Below the pieces are notes generated by a model. It saw only the letters and a program-made list of their open reading frames with translations, was not told the origin of the DNA and did not search any database. DNA of 64,000 bases, from contig NZ_CP036271.1 of the NCBI RefSeq assembly GCF_007745175.1, positions 3,856,314-3,920,313 on the forward strand, in the 5' to 3' direction. Position 1 is the first letter of the stretch. The number at the start of each line of letters is the position of its first letter. A program made the translations under genes and the position numbers. This DNA comes from Caulifigura coniformis (GTDB lineage: Bacteria; Planctomycetota; Planctomycetia; Planctomycetales; Planctomycetaceae). Positions 46,936 through 56,318 of this stretch are shown here, piece by piece.

Positions 46936-47346
46936 ATGGGCGCACCACCCCGGTGGCTGGAACATTTCGTCCGCGACATCTCATCGATGGTTCGCTCATA
47001 CGACAATGCGCCCCTTGGCTGCCATTACTACCTGGCTCACGACTGCTGGGAGGTGACGATCTTCGTGATGCCCGTCGAAGTCGTCGGTGGCGGACGCGAT
47101 GGTGAGAACCTGGTTCTCCCCTTTCATGTCGACCTCCCCTCCGTCCCGATGCTGTTCGACGAAGTCGAGACTTTCACCTGGCAGACGGCGCGACTCGGCG
47201 CCAGCGATGACCTGGGCCAGCACATCAGCGTCACGGGCCGCGTCGGCGACGACGCCGTATGGCTGAGAATTCTCGCCGAAGCCCCCGACAAGACACCCGT
47301 GGCCGGGACGCTGTGCGCCTCGACCCTCGCCTTTGAGCCTTCGTAA
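46936..47346 (+). CDS. Uncharacterised small cytosolic protein
   Basis: A 136-aa protein with no signal peptide or helix (MGAPPRWLEHFVRDISSMVRSYDNAPLGCHYYLAHDCWEVTIFVMPVEVVGGGRDGENLVLPFHVDLPSVPMLF as listed in part). The mix of beta-strand-like segments, WEVTIFVMP and TFTWQTARL, and the acidic composition suggest a compact alpha/beta protein. I recognise no family and infer no function. ATG 46936 has GAGAG upstream. Confidence 0.6.
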   Translation: MGAPPRWLEHFVRDISSMVRSYDNAPLGCHYYLAHDCWEVTIFVMPVEVVGGGRDGENLVLPFHVDLPSVPMLFDEVETFTWQTARLGASDDLGQHISVTGRVGDDAVWLRILAEAPDKTPVAGTLCASTLAFEPS

Positions 47347-47374
47347 CGCGCCGGTTGCGCGGATCGTCATCCAC

Positions 47375-47725
47375 CTACGGCAGTTTTCGAGCAGGCTCCG
47401 GCGGAGCCGCGAACAGTTCCGCGACCGGATCGCCTCCGAACTCCAGCGGGAGAGGAGGGGCCTGCGGAGGGGTCAGATGTCGGCTCAGGCGGCGGATCGC
47501 CTCATCTTCACGGGCGATGGCAAGCTCCTGCTCCCGTCGCTTGCGGGTCGCCGACAGCCCAACCGACGCCAGGATTCCCACCAGGCCGCAGGCAACGACA
47601 TAAGGAGTCAGGGTCTGGTTGATCAGTCCCAGTTCGGCCAGTGCGATCAGCACACCCGCCGAGACGAAGATGATGGCGTTCGTGACGACCGGACGTCTTG
47701 CTTCGTCCGTTCCCGGCATGGTCAT
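47375..47725 (-). CDS. Small two-helix membrane protein
   Basis: A 116-aa protein with two adjacent membrane helices (about 16-35 and 42-60, TNAIIFVSAGVLIALAEL and PYVVACGLVGILASVGL) and a cytoplasmic basic/acidic tail (RKRREQELAIAREDEAIRRLSRHL) that could form a short coiled coil, ending in a Pro-rich segment. GTGGAG stands 8 nt before ATG 47725. Function unknown; it converges with the gene at 46936. Confidence 0.6.
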   Translation of the reverse strand: MTMPGTDEARRPVVTNAIIFVSAGVLIALAELGLINQTLTPYVVACGLVGILASVGLSATRKRREQELAIAREDEAIRRLSRHLTPPQAPPLPLEFGGDPVAELFAAPPEPARKLP

Positions 47726-47865
47726 CGATTCAACTCCACGTCCGATCAGTAAGAACTGTCGCATTCGGCTCTCTGGCGTCTGTCGTCCCCGAGAGACTTG
47801 ACGACCACCTCGCGGCCGCCTGGTTCAGTCCCTGATTCCAGCAGGGGCCGGAACGACTCGCCGCC

Positions 47866-47896
47866 AACAAAAACACGGCCGACCCAGGGTCGACCG
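47866..47896 (-). terminator. Intrinsic terminator of the Wza-like gene
   Basis: On the minus strand a near-perfect hairpin built from CGGTCGACC and GGTCGGCCG (47896-47876) is followed by TGTTTTTGTT (47875-47866), 20 nt after the stop of the export gene. Confidence 0.75.
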
Positions 47897-47916
47897 TGCT
47901 TCGCGTCAGTTTCAAC

Positions 47917-49272
47917 CTAGTTCCGCAGTCCGTTTCCGAACAGGTAGTTGAACTGCAGGAGTCCGAGGGCCGTGTTGTAGACTTCTTCGCAGAGGGTGTA
48001 CCGCAGGATCAGGGTATCTCCGGGCTGCACCAGGATTCGTTCGCTGTCGTCGAGGAGAGCCTTCTTCAGGTCCACACGGATCGGGATCTGGCCTCCGCAG
48101 GGGAGCTTGCGAACCACGATGAGGTTGGTCGGGGGCAGGCCGCCGCGGGTTCCGCCGCCTCCTCCTCCGAACCCACCGCCGCCTCCCTGGCCTCCGATTC
48201 CGCTCAGGCCGCTGCCTGCACCACCCACCGGACCGCCTGCGACAGCAATCGCCGCCATCACGTCCAGGTCGTAGTCGCGGGGGAGCAGGTGCTCGCCGCC
48301 AGGCAGGATGCCGCCCGTGTAGAACTTGTCCGTTTCGCGACCCGGCACATACACCACGTCGCCTTCTTCCAGGATGATGTCTTCTTCAGTGAACTGGGGA
48401 ACGTTTTCCGGGTAGAACCGCAGCGGAATCCGGAGGACGTTCGGCGGATCAGGAATCACCGGCGGGCATTCACACGGCTGCCGGCTGCTCAGGATCTGGG
48501 CGACGATCTGGTCGTACTCGCGGCCATCCGTGAACCCGCCGCGGATCACCAGCACCTCGTTGGCCGCGTCCAGACCCGGCAGACCGCCGGTTTCCGTCAG
48601 GGCGTGGAGCACGTCGTTCTCGTAGGCCGGAAGTTCCACGTTGGTGCCGCTCCCCTTCTTGAGAGCCGTCTGGATCACCACTCCCTTGCCGCCGGTATTG
48701 GACCCTCCGCTTCCCGTGTCTTCACGCATCACCATGACGCGGAACTTCCGCCGGGAGTAGATGTTGACCAGCACCCGGTCATTGCCGGCCTTCAGGATGT
48801 TGACATCCAGGTAGGCCCGCCGGATCACTTCCGCAAGCTGTTCGAGCGTCAGGCCGCTCGCCTGGATCGGTTCAATCGAACGCAGGGCCACGGAGCCGTC
48901 GGCCCGGACGATCACCGGCACGCCTTCGGCCGGCGGTGCGTTCGTGTCGACCTGGTAAACGACCCGTTCCTCGCTCTTCACCATCACCTGCTCAGCCGAG
49001 GAGATGATTTCCGGATAGACGCCCGGGACGTGCAGCAGAATCACGTCGCCCGGACCGATCTGGTACGTCTCGACAGGATTCTGCCGCAGACGTGTGAAGG
49101 ACAGGTCTTGCATGTCCGCCCGGGGCCGGCCCAGGAGATTCCTCGGAATCTTCCGGACTGGAATGGCCGGGATGTCACAGCTGAGGCTCAGCGAAGTGCA
49201 ACCCGGGAGGCCCGCGAAGCCCGCGAGGGCGACGGTGTAGAGCATCGCCGTAAGTAAGGACCGACGAGACAT
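47917..49272 (-). CDS. Polysaccharide export protein, Wza-like with SLBB domains
   Basis: A 451-aa outer-membrane-type lipoprotein for export of capsule or exopolysaccharide. The lipobox is GLPGC (about 22-26). A poly-export domain begins at YQIGPGDVILLHVPGVYPE (about 70-90) and continues through GSVALRSIEPIQASGLTLEQLAEVIRRAYLD. SLBB-like segments follow (VHALTETGGLPGLDAANEVLVIRGG; MAAIAVAGGPVGG). A run of about 30 residues rich in Gly (GGQGGGGGFGGGGGG) interrupts the C-terminal region and is unusual. The C-terminus ILRYTLCEEVYNTALGLLQFNYLFGNGLRN may form the outer-membrane helix. No ligase, flippase or Wzc gene is nearby. Confidence 0.85.
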   Translation of the reverse strand: MSRRSLLTAMLYTVALAGFAGLPGCTSLSLSCDIPAIPVRKIPRNLLGRPRADMQDLSFTRLRQNPVETYQIGPGDVILLHVPGVYPEIISSAEQVMVKSEERVVYQVDTNAPPAEGVPVIVRADGSVALRSIEPIQASGLTLEQLAEVIRRAYLDVNILKAGNDRVLVNIYSRRKFRVMVMREDTGSGGSNTGGKGVVIQTALKKGSGTNVELPAYENDVLHALTETGGLPGLDAANEVLVIRGGFTDGREYDQIVAQILSSRQPCECPPVIPDPPNVLRIPLRFYPENVPQFTEEDIILEEGDVVYVPGRETDKFYTGGILPGGEHLLPRDYDLDVMAAIAVAGGPVGGAGSGLSGIGGQGGGGGFGGGGGGTRGGLPPTNLIVVRKLPCGGQIPIRVDLKKALLDDSERILVQPGDTLILRYTLCEEVYNTALGLLQFNYLFGNGLRN

Positions 49273-49341
49273 GGGCTACGACTCCTTGACTGTTCGCTTT
49301 GTTCGCAGTGTGCGGATGGACCGAACGGAAAACCGGGCGAG

Positions 49342-49977
49342 TTACTCGATCGGGCGCGGCGGATCGAGAAGTGCCGAGGGAAGGTTCTCCTCCGGCGGTG
49401 CGGGCAAGGTGTTCGGCGAGTAGTCGAGCGGCGGCGGCTGGGGCGGCAGGGCTCCGGGAATCGTCTCCGGAATCGGCGGCAGGCCGTTCTCCATCATCGG
49501 AGGGATCGTCGTGCCGTTCTTCGAAGCCTTGTAGGCCTCCAGGTCGATGTGCACCGGCTTCGGTCCGCAGTTCCGGTACATCGCGCCCGAGTAGGGCAGT
49601 TCGTTGTACCCCCCGTAACCGTCAGCCAGAGCGACGGCCACACCGTGGTGGTAGCCGTCGAAGTAGGCCGCCGATGCGCACCGGCCGCTGTCGTTCTGGT
49701 AGCAGATGCCCCAGTAGCTTCGCGGCGGGAACGGAGGCGTGCATGTGCTCTTGCCGTTGAGGACGTCCTCGTAGCCCTGGCGGAAGCCCGCGCCAAAGTC
49801 CCACAGGTTGTCCTGGCATTCGACGTAGTTGGGCCGGCAGGCACACCATGCCATCTTCGCGCGGTGCTTGTTGCAGCATCCGGCGACCTGCTCGTCCACG
49901 CACTCCTGGAGCGAATAACACCCTGAGAACGCGGCGAGGCCGACAACCCAGACTCGCAATTTCTTTGTGATGGGCAT
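49342..49977 (-). CDS. Cysteine-rich lipoprotein upstream of the Wza-like gene
   Basis: A 211-aa protein with a signal peptide and lipobox-like FSGC (MPITKKLRVWVVGLAAFSGC). The mature N-terminal domain holds about ten Cys (ECVDEQVAGCCNKHRAKMAWCACRPNYVECQDNLWDFGAGF, then GYEDVLNGKSTCTPPFPPRSYWGICYQND and SGRCASAAYFDGYHHG), and the C-terminus is Pro-rich. I recognise the general shape from planctomycete genomes but no domain. It starts 69 bases upstream of the export gene and is likely in its operon. The Cys residues could form disulfides or bind metal. Confidence 0.7.
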   Translation of the reverse strand: MPITKKLRVWVVGLAAFSGCYSLQECVDEQVAGCCNKHRAKMAWCACRPNYVECQDNLWDFGAGFRQGYEDVLNGKSTCTPPFPPRSYWGICYQNDSGRCASAAYFDGYHHGVAVALADGYGGYNELPYSGAMYRNCGPKPVHIDLEAYKASKNGTTIPPMMENGLPPIPETIPGALPPQPPPLDYSPNTLPAPPEENLPSALLDPPRPIE

Positions 49978-50248
49978 GGCAGTCCATTCACCAAAACGAA
50001 AGACGCCTGGAAAGATCACCCCAGTCCGAGGGCGGCCGAGCGCGTCTGTCAGGTCCCTGCCATCCGTATCGGAAGCGCGGGATGGCGCGGTCTATCGCTT
50101 TGGATCGTTCTTGACGTCGCAAGAAAACGCCTGTGCCCGCCGTTCCTGTCGCGTAATCTGGTGAAGCTGGAGAACTCGTTTCCCGAGAATCAGTCGCACC
50201 GGAGGATCACTTCGCCAACCTTCGCTCGTGAATCGTCCGCGCGCAAAG

Positions 50249-50278
50249 GAACCCCGGCGGTTCTGGACGCCGGGGTTC
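50249..50278 (-). terminator. Terminator hairpin of lpdA
   Basis: GAACCCCGGCG (50249-50259) pairs perfectly with CGCCGGGGTTC (50268-50278) around an 8-nt loop, about 30 nt after the lpdA stop. On the minus strand only CTTTGCG follows, so the U-tract is weak but the stem is strong. Confidence 0.65.
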
Positions 50279-50306
50279 TCGAATGGCCGGTTGTCTGTAG
50301 GACAGG

Positions 50307-51698
50307 TCAGATGTTGAGTGCCCGGCCGTCGACCGCCAGTGCCGCTTCCTTGACCACTTCCGCCAGGGTCGGATGGGCGTGGCAGATCCGCGCCAGGTCT
50401 TCGCTGCTCGCGCCGAACTCAATCGCCGCCACAGCCTCGGCGATCAACTCGCCAGCATGCAGTCCGATGATATGCACGCCGAGGATGCGGTCGGTTTCCT
50501 GGTGCGCCAGCACTTTCACATAACCGTCCGTCTGGCCGCTCGCCCGGGCGCGGGCATTGGCCAGGAACGGGAACTGTCCCTTGCGGTAAGGGATCCCCTG
50601 CTGCTTCAGCTGGTCTTCATTCAAACCGACCGTCGCGATTTCCGGCTCGGTGTACACCACTCCGGGAATGACGTCGTAATTGACGTGGCCGTGCCCCTTG
50701 AAGATGTACTCGACGCAGGCCACCCCTTCTTCTTCCGCCTTGTGAGCCAGCATCGCTCCGCCGATCACGTCGCCAATGGCGTAGACGCCCGGCGCCGTCG
50801 TCTTGAAATTCGGATCGACCGTGATGAAGCCTCGCTTGTCGGTCTGAACGCCGACGCTCTCCAGACCCAGGTTCTGCGAGTTCGGCTTCCGGCCGACGGA
50901 CACCAGCACGCGGTCTCCCTTCACCGACGCCGCACCATCGATCTGCACTTCCGCGCCGTTCTTCGATTTGGTGACGCCCGTCACCTTGCAGCCCAGCTGG
51001 AACTTCAGTCCCTGCTTCTTGAAGATCTTCAGCGCGTCCGCCGCCACGGCCGAATCCATGCCCGGAAGAATCCGGTCGAGGTATTCGAGGATGGTCACCT
51101 CGGCACCCAGGCGACGCCAGACCGTTCCCATTTCAAGGCCGATGTAGCCGGCCCCGATCACAATCAGGTGTTTCGGCACTTCCGGGAACGACAGCGCCTC
51201 GGTGCTCGAAACGACGCGGTCGCCATCGAGTTCGACCCCCGGCAGCGTCGACGGCGAGCTTCCCGTGGCCACGATGATGAACTCGGCGGTGATCGTCTGG
51301 TTCTCCGCCCCTTCGATCGTGACCCGGCCCGGGCCATCCAGCCGGGCCCGCCCCTTGAGCCGCGTGATCTTCCGCTTCTTGAAGATGCCGTCGATCCCGC
51401 CGGTCAGTGCCTTCACCACTCCGGTTTTGTGATCCATCATCGCCGGCAGGTTCAGTTTGACGTCCGGCACCTCGATCCCGCGGCCGCCAAACTGATGCTT
51501 CGCCGCCTCGTACATGTGGCTCGATTCAAGCAGCGCCTTGCTGGGGATGCAGCCAACGCGCAGGCAGACGCCCCCCAGGGTCGATTCCATCTCCACGCAG
51601 GCAACCGACTTGCCGAGCTGGGCCGCGCGAATCGCAGCGATGTACCCCCCCGGGCCTCCCCCGATGACAACGAGATCGAAATGTGAAGTACTGCTCAT
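50307..51698 (-). CDS. lpdA: Dihydrolipoyl dehydrogenase
   Basis: A 463-aa FAD enzyme (E3) reoxidising dihydrolipoamide in 2-oxo acid dehydrogenase complexes or the glycine cleavage system, passing electrons to NAD. The FAD site GGGPGGY (13-19), the redox disulfide C45-C50 in LGGVCLRVGCIPSK, the NAD site VIGAGYIGLEMG, TTAPGVYAIGDVIGG and the C-terminal base pair H442 and E447 in HAHPTLAEV are all present. No E1 or E2 genes are nearby; the orphan gcvPB at 4090 is a possible partner in the cell but is 46 kb away. Confidence 0.96.
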   Translation of the reverse strand: MSSTSHFDLVVIGGGPGGYIAAIRAAQLGKSVACVEMESTLGGVCLRVGCIPSKALLESSHMYEAAKHQFGGRGIEVPDVKLNLPAMMDHKTGVVKALTGGIDGIFKKRKITRLKGRARLDGPGRVTIEGAENQTITAEFIIVATGSSPSTLPGVELDGDRVVSSTEALSFPEVPKHLIVIGAGYIGLEMGTVWRRLGAEVTILEYLDRILPGMDSAVAADALKIFKKQGLKFQLGCKVTGVTKSKNGAEVQIDGAASVKGDRVLVSVGRKPNSQNLGLESVGVQTDKRGFITVDPNFKTTAPGVYAIGDVIGGAMLAHKAEEEGVACVEYIFKGHGHVNYDVIPGVVYTEPEIATVGLNEDQLKQQGIPYRKGQFPFLANARARASGQTDGYVKVLAHQETDRILGVHIIGLHAGELIAEAVAAIEFGASSEDLARICHAHPTLAEVVKEAALAVDGRALNI

Positions 51699-51862
51699 GC
51701 GATTCCAGACTTTGAACGACCGACCCGGCCGGCTTCCGACGCGGTGGATGGATAGAACGCGAACCTAGCGAATGAAGTGGCGGTTTTCGAGCAGACGGAG
51801 CCGGTTCTTCCGGCCTCGTCGCCCGCAGGAAGAGTGGGGGGAGGCACGACCTCGCGGATATC

Positions 51863-52459
51863 CTACCCACCCGGTGCCTGGATGTACGATCGCCGGGCGA
51901 CGAAGCCGACGCTGCGATAAAGCTCGACCGCCGGCGTATTCAGGGAGGTGACTTCGAGTTCCACCGCGTCGTAGCCGAGCGACCGGCAGCTCCGCAGGCA
52001 GCGAATCAGGGTCGCCCGGGCAATTCCACGCCCGCGGACTTCGGGAATGACCGCCAGATTCTGGATCCGGGCCACTCGCGACAGCGAACCAATCACCTGG
52101 ATCGTGCCGACCGGCAGCGATGCACCCGATAATCCATACTGCACGGCGAGCCACGTTGCTTCCGGAAGGAAGTGCTGGTGATGGCTCGTCGCGGTGATCA
52201 GGTCGTGGCAGCCGTCCAGTGTCGACAGGGCCTTCATGAACCCGGCGTCGATGCCGTTGCGGAATCCGTCGAAGAGGACGGACGTGTGGGCCGCAGCCCG
52301 TTCCGCCTGCCACGACTCCCATCCGAACCTGAGCGGGAGCATCGCGACCGGCAGGGGCGTCGATTGGAGGTCGACCTGCATGAGCAGACGCCGCATGGCG
52401 CCCGGTTCCGAGGCGGGCGGGGCAGTGACCTGGACGGCGGGGAGCGGCGAAGAAATCAC
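51863..52459 (-). CDS. GNAT-family N-acetyltransferase
   Basis: A 198-aa protein with the GNAT core in the C-terminal half: LAVIPEVRGRGIARATLIRCLRSCRSLGYDAVELEVTSLNTPAVELYRSVGFVARRSYI. The R/Q-x-x-G-x-G/A acetyl-CoA loop is RGRGIA. The N-terminal half is less typical and may bind substrate. Start at GTG 52459 is uncertain; ATG codons follow within 27 residues. Substrate unknown. It is on the lpdA strand, 164 bases from lpdA. Confidence 0.82.
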   Translation of the reverse strand: MISSPLPAVQVTAPPASEPGAMRRLLMQVDLQSTPLPVAMLPLRFGWESWQAERAAAHTSVLFDGFRNGIDAGFMKALSTLDGCHDLITATSHHQHFLPEATWLAVQYGLSGASLPVGTIQVIGSLSRVARIQNLAVIPEVRGRGIARATLIRCLRSCRSLGYDAVELEVTSLNTPAVELYRSVGFVARRSYIQAPGG

Positions 52460-52734
52460 GGGACCGGCGAGAACATCGACGGGAGGGAAGCGGCAAATTC
52501 AGCTTAGGCGCGCCGGTTCCCGGAACGAAGCAGATTCCTGGTCGGGAACCTTCGTTTGTAGCGGATTCTCAGCCTTCAGAAACCGCACCCACTGTGATCC
52601 GCCCGCGGCCGCGCGACGTTCTTCTATTCGCAATTCCGAATTCGACCTACCATCCCGTGACGGATGGCGGGCCGCCCGACAGGTCGGCACAGATCGCGCC
52701 GGACGGGAGCGGTCACGGATCGGCCCAGGGACCC

Positions 52735-53445
52735 ATGAACTACTCGCAGCTCGACCCGAACCTGATCGTCGCGACGGCTGAACAGCTCTGCCGTCGCGTT
52801 CGCGAACGCTTTCCCGTCGCCGGCCTGAACAACTGCAGCAACCAGCTGCTGGAGATCACGAAACAGGCCAAGGTCCGGGCGGCGGCGATCGGGGCTCCAA
52901 TGCGCTGGCTGCGGGTTCTGCTGGCCATCGCCGTGGCTGTGATCGTGGTGTTGTTCGTGTTGACGGCCAGGCAGGTGCGATTGCGGGACGCGGATCTCGA
53001 AGGGGGCCAGCTGATCCAGATTCTGGAGGCGGGATTCAACGCGACCGTCCTCGTCGGCGCGTTGATCGTCTTCCTGTTCACGATCGAGCTGCGGGTCAAA
53101 CGCCGCAGGGCATTGAAGGCTATCCACGAACTGCGGTCCCTGTCGCATATCATCGACATGCACCAGTTGACGAAAGACCCCGAGCGGATGCTGCAGAAAG
53201 GGGCCGATACCGAGTCGTCCCCGAAACGGACGATGACTCAATTCGAGCTGAGCCGCTATCTTGATTACTGCACGGAGATGCTGTCCCTGTGTGGAAAAGT
53301 GGCCGCCCTCTACGTGCAGAATTTTGAAGACGCCGACGCTGTCAGCGCCGTCAACGACCTCGAGGACCTGACTTCGGGCCTGACCCGCAAGATCTGGCAG
53401 AAAATCATGATCATCCACGCCGCCCGCGAGACGCAGCCGGCCTGA
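52735..53445 (+). CDS. Uncharacterised two-helix membrane protein
   Basis: A 236-aa protein with two predicted helices (about 61-81, LRVLLAIAVAVIVVLFVLTA, and about 98-117, FNATVLVGALIVFLFTIEL) joined by a short acidic loop. A cytosolic helical region with Arg/Lys-rich segments follows (RVKRRRALKAIHELRSLSHIID). I recognise no family. ATG 52735 is taken because AGGG precedes it; an in-frame stretch to 52594 is unsupported. The gene leads directly into the HEAT lipoprotein. Confidence 0.62.
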   Translation: MNYSQLDPNLIVATAEQLCRRVRERFPVAGLNNCSNQLLEITKQAKVRAAAIGAPMRWLRVLLAIAVAVIVVLFVLTARQVRLRDADLEGGQLIQILEAGFNATVLVGALIVFLFTIELRVKRRRALKAIHELRSLSHIIDMHQLTKDPERMLQKGADTESSPKRTMTQFELSRYLDYCTEMLSLCGKVAALYVQNFEDADAVSAVNDLEDLTSGLTRKIWQKIMIIHAARETQPA

Positions 53446-53468
53446 TGATCATCCGGAAAGGATTCCCT

Positions 53469-54356
53469 ATGCGTCACACTTCCGTTCAGCCGGTCCTGGT
53501 CGGGCTGGCCCTGCTGGCGGGATGCCAGAAGGCCGCTCCGGAACCGCCTGCCGCGACGTCGACGACCATTCCCGCCCCGACGCCGGAGGCCGCACCCGTT
53601 CCGGATCCGGTGGTTGTCGCGATGGGCGACGACATTCCCGCGCTCCCGCTGATTCCCGCAGGGCAGGTCATCGCCGATCTCCCTCCGGCCACTCCCCTGG
53701 GCGAATTGCCGCTGGCGATTGCGCCGGCCCAGGTTGCCGAGGAGATCAAGCCGGAACTTGCCGCCGCGTTCGAGAAGCTGTTTGAGCCCGGGCTCGAAGG
53801 CGACCAATGGGAAGCCGTGCACCTTTCGCTCGTGGAAGCCGGCGGCGATGCCGTTCCGGTTCTCAGGCAGGCGCTGGAATCGAAAGACGTCGCTCGCCGG
53901 GAGCAGGCGTCGTCGATTCTCTCTCTCCTGGGGGCGGTGGGTGAACCGGCGGTCCCCCAGCTGCTCAAGGGGCTGAAGGATGATTCGGCGTTCGTTCGCG
54001 CCACATCCGCCGCGGCCCTGGCCTCGTTTTCCGCCCATCAGGAAAAGGCAAAGACGACACTCCTCGAACTTCTCGATTCCAAGGACCCCGAATTGAGGCG
54101 CCTCGCGGCGACGAATCTTTCGATCCTCGGAGAATCGGCGTCCGACCTGGTCCCGCGTCTGACGCTCGCCCTCGACGATGCGGACAGCGAAGTCGTCCGG
54201 CCGATCGCGCAGCTTCTCGGCCAGATCGGCGGTCCCGCCCGGGCGGCCGTTCCCCGCCTGCAGCAGATCGCCTTCGAAAAGCAGGGGGAGGTGAAGGAAG
54301 CGGCGACGCTCGCCGTCGAGCTCATCGAAGGCAGGAGCGAAGCCACTTCGAAGTGA
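53469..54356 (+). CDS. HEAT-repeat lipoprotein
   Basis: A 295-aa lipoprotein with lipobox ALLAGC, a Pro-rich linker (about 20-70) and four to six HEAT-like repeats (about 120-290) such as LGAVGEPAVPQLLKGLKDDSAFVRATSAAALASF and DPELRRLAATNLSILGESASDLVPRLTLALDDADSEVVRPIAQLLGQIG. HEAT proteins form scaffolds. GGAAAGGA lies before ATG 53469. It starts 23 bases after the membrane protein, and 107 bases separate it from the GlmL-like gene, so the two genes may belong to the same transcription unit. Confidence 0.8.
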   Translation: MRHTSVQPVLVGLALLAGCQKAAPEPPAATSTTIPAPTPEAAPVPDPVVVAMGDDIPALPLIPAGQVIADLPPATPLGELPLAIAPAQVAEEIKPELAAAFEKLFEPGLEGDQWEAVHLSLVEAGGDAVPVLRQALESKDVARREQASSILSLLGAVGEPAVPQLLKGLKDDSAFVRATSAAALASFSAHQEKAKTTLLELLDSKDPELRRLAATNLSILGESASDLVPRLTLALDDADSEVVRPIAQLLGQIGGPARAAVPRLQQIAFEKQGEVKEAATLAVELIEGRSEATSK

Positions 54357-54463
54357 AACACGCCGCCGCAACCATCTCCAAAGACGTGCGCCTTCTCGCT
54401 ACCATCCAGTCGCGCTGAAGGCCCATCGATCGACACCGCGAACTGACGGACTGCCGGATCATC

Positions 54464-56287
54464 ATGCCGTTGCCCGCACCGGAAAACCTCAACGTCATCC
54501 TGGCGACTGACTGCGGCAGTACGACGACGAAGGCGATCCTGATTGAAAAGGTCGACGGGCATTTCCGGCAGACCTACCGCGGTGAAGCCCCGACCACCGT
54601 CGAAGAACCAGTGGCGGACGTCACCGTCGGCGTCACCAATGCAGCCACGGAAGTCGGCGAACTGGCCGGACGGCAGCTGGTGGATGAGAACGGCATCCTG
54701 ATCCGGCCCGCACAGGGAAACCGCGGCTGCGACATCTACATCTCCACGTCGTCAGCCGGCGGCGGTCTCCAGATGCTCGTCACCGGCGTCGTCCGGGAGA
54801 TGACGGCCGCAAGTGCGAAGAGAGCCGCACTCGGCGCCGGAGCGATCGTCATGGACGTTCTCGCCTCGAACGACAAGCGGAAACCTCACGAACAGATCCA
54901 GCGGATCCGGGAGCTGCGTCCGGACATGATGCTGATGTCCGGCGGCACCGACGGTGGAACGATTACGCATGTCGTGCAGACGGCCGAGTTGATTGCCCCG
55001 GCCCGGCCGCAGCCGCGTTTCGGCGGGCAGTATCGCATGCCGGTCATCTTCGCGGGCAACAAAGAGGCCGCGCCGCACGTCCAGAAAGTGCTGGGCGACG
55101 TCGTCGAGCTTTCGGTCGTCGAGAATCTCCGGCCGGTCCTGGAGCGTGAGAATCTGGCCCCCGCCCGCGACGCCATCCACGACCTGTTCCTCGAACATGT
55201 GATGGCCCACGCCCCTGGATACGACAAGCTGATCGCCTGGGCCGATGCTCCGATCATGCCGACCCCGGGAGCGGTCGGCGACATCCTCCAGCAGATCGCA
55301 CGTCAACGCGGCATCAACGTGGTCGGCGTCGACATCGGCGGAGCGACGACCGATGTCTTCAGCGTGTTTGCTGGCGAAGGGGGTCAGTCGGTCTTCAACC
55401 GCACCGTCTCCGCCAACCTGGGAATGAGCTATTCCGTCTCCAATGTCTGCTCGGAGGCCGGTTTCCCGAACATCCTGCGGTGGGTCCCGATCGATATGGA
55501 CGAGCGGGAACTGCGGAACCGCGTGAAGAACAAGATGATCCGCCCCACGACGATCCCGCAGACGCTGGAATCGCTGATCTTCGAGCAGGCGGTCTCGCGT
55601 GAGGCCCTGCGCCTGGCCTATCTCCAGCACTGCGAGTTCGCCACGACGCTCAAGGGCGTCCAGCAGCAGCGCTCGGTGGGCGATACCTTCGCCCAGCAGG
55701 GCGGGGGGGCCTCCGTCGTCGACAACATGAAGCTCGACCTCCTCGTCGCCTCCGGCGGAGTGTTGTCCCACGCGCCGCGGATGGAGCAGACGGCCGCAAT
55801 GCTCATCGATGCCTTCGAGCCGGAAGGCGTGACGGAACTCGCCAAGGACAGCATCTTCATGATGCCCCATCTCGGAGTGCTCGCGCAGGTGCATCCGCAG
55901 GCGGCGCTGGAAGTCTTCGAACGCGACTGCCTGATCTATCTCGGCACCTGCATCGCTGCGACCGGCGAGGGAAAGGAAGGCCGCGACTGTTTCCGGTATC
56001 GCCTCGAAGGAGGTGGACTGCGTGAAGAAGGAGAACTGAAATACGGCGACATCAGGCTTTTCCCGCTTCCCGGCGATGCGCGGACCAAAGCGACAATCAC
56101 CCCGGCGCGCGGCGTCGATGTCGGCGCGGGGCCCGGGAAGACCCTCGATCGCGAAGTCCGCGGCGGAACGGTCGGAATCATCCTCGACGCTCGCGGCCGG
56201 CCCCTGAAGCTGCCGGAAGATCGCCAGCGCTGCCGTGAAACGGCAAACCGCTGGCAACGCGAACTCCAGCTCTACCCCGAACTCTGA
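54464..56287 (+). CDS. GlmL/MutL-like ASKHA ATPase
   Basis: A 607-aa protein of the glutamate mutase L (MutL/GlmL) family with an actin-like ATPase fold. The phosphate loops DCGSTTTK (16-23) and VGVDIGGATTDVFSVF (about 287-302) and the adenosine loop LLVASGGVLSHAP (about 426-438) are clear. In known systems GlmL is an accessory protein of B12-dependent glutamate mutase and its relatives, but no mutase (MutE, MutS) is in this window, nor any B12-binding protein. The next two genes start within 32 bases and 8 bases, making an operon with a biotinyl-like protein and a DUF6754-type membrane protein. Function unknown. Confidence 0.82.
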   Translation: MPLPAPENLNVILATDCGSTTTKAILIEKVDGHFRQTYRGEAPTTVEEPVADVTVGVTNAATEVGELAGRQLVDENGILIRPAQGNRGCDIYISTSSAGGGLQMLVTGVVREMTAASAKRAALGAGAIVMDVLASNDKRKPHEQIQRIRELRPDMMLMSGGTDGGTITHVVQTAELIAPARPQPRFGGQYRMPVIFAGNKEAAPHVQKVLGDVVELSVVENLRPVLERENLAPARDAIHDLFLEHVMAHAPGYDKLIAWADAPIMPTPGAVGDILQQIARQRGINVVGVDIGGATTDVFSVFAGEGGQSVFNRTVSANLGMSYSVSNVCSEAGFPNILRWVPIDMDERELRNRVKNKMIRPTTIPQTLESLIFEQAVSREALRLAYLQHCEFATTLKGVQQQRSVGDTFAQQGGGASVVDNMKLDLLVASGGVLSHAPRMEQTAAMLIDAFEPEGVTELAKDSIFMMPHLGVLAQVHPQAALEVFERDCLIYLGTCIAATGEGKEGRDCFRYRLEGGGLREEGELKYGDIRLFPLPGDARTKATITPARGVDVGAGPGKTLDREVRGGTVGIILDARGRPLKLPEDRQRCRETANRWQRELQLYPEL

Positions 56288-56318
56288 GTCCGACTCACGA
56301 CCAGCGACCAACCAGGCA

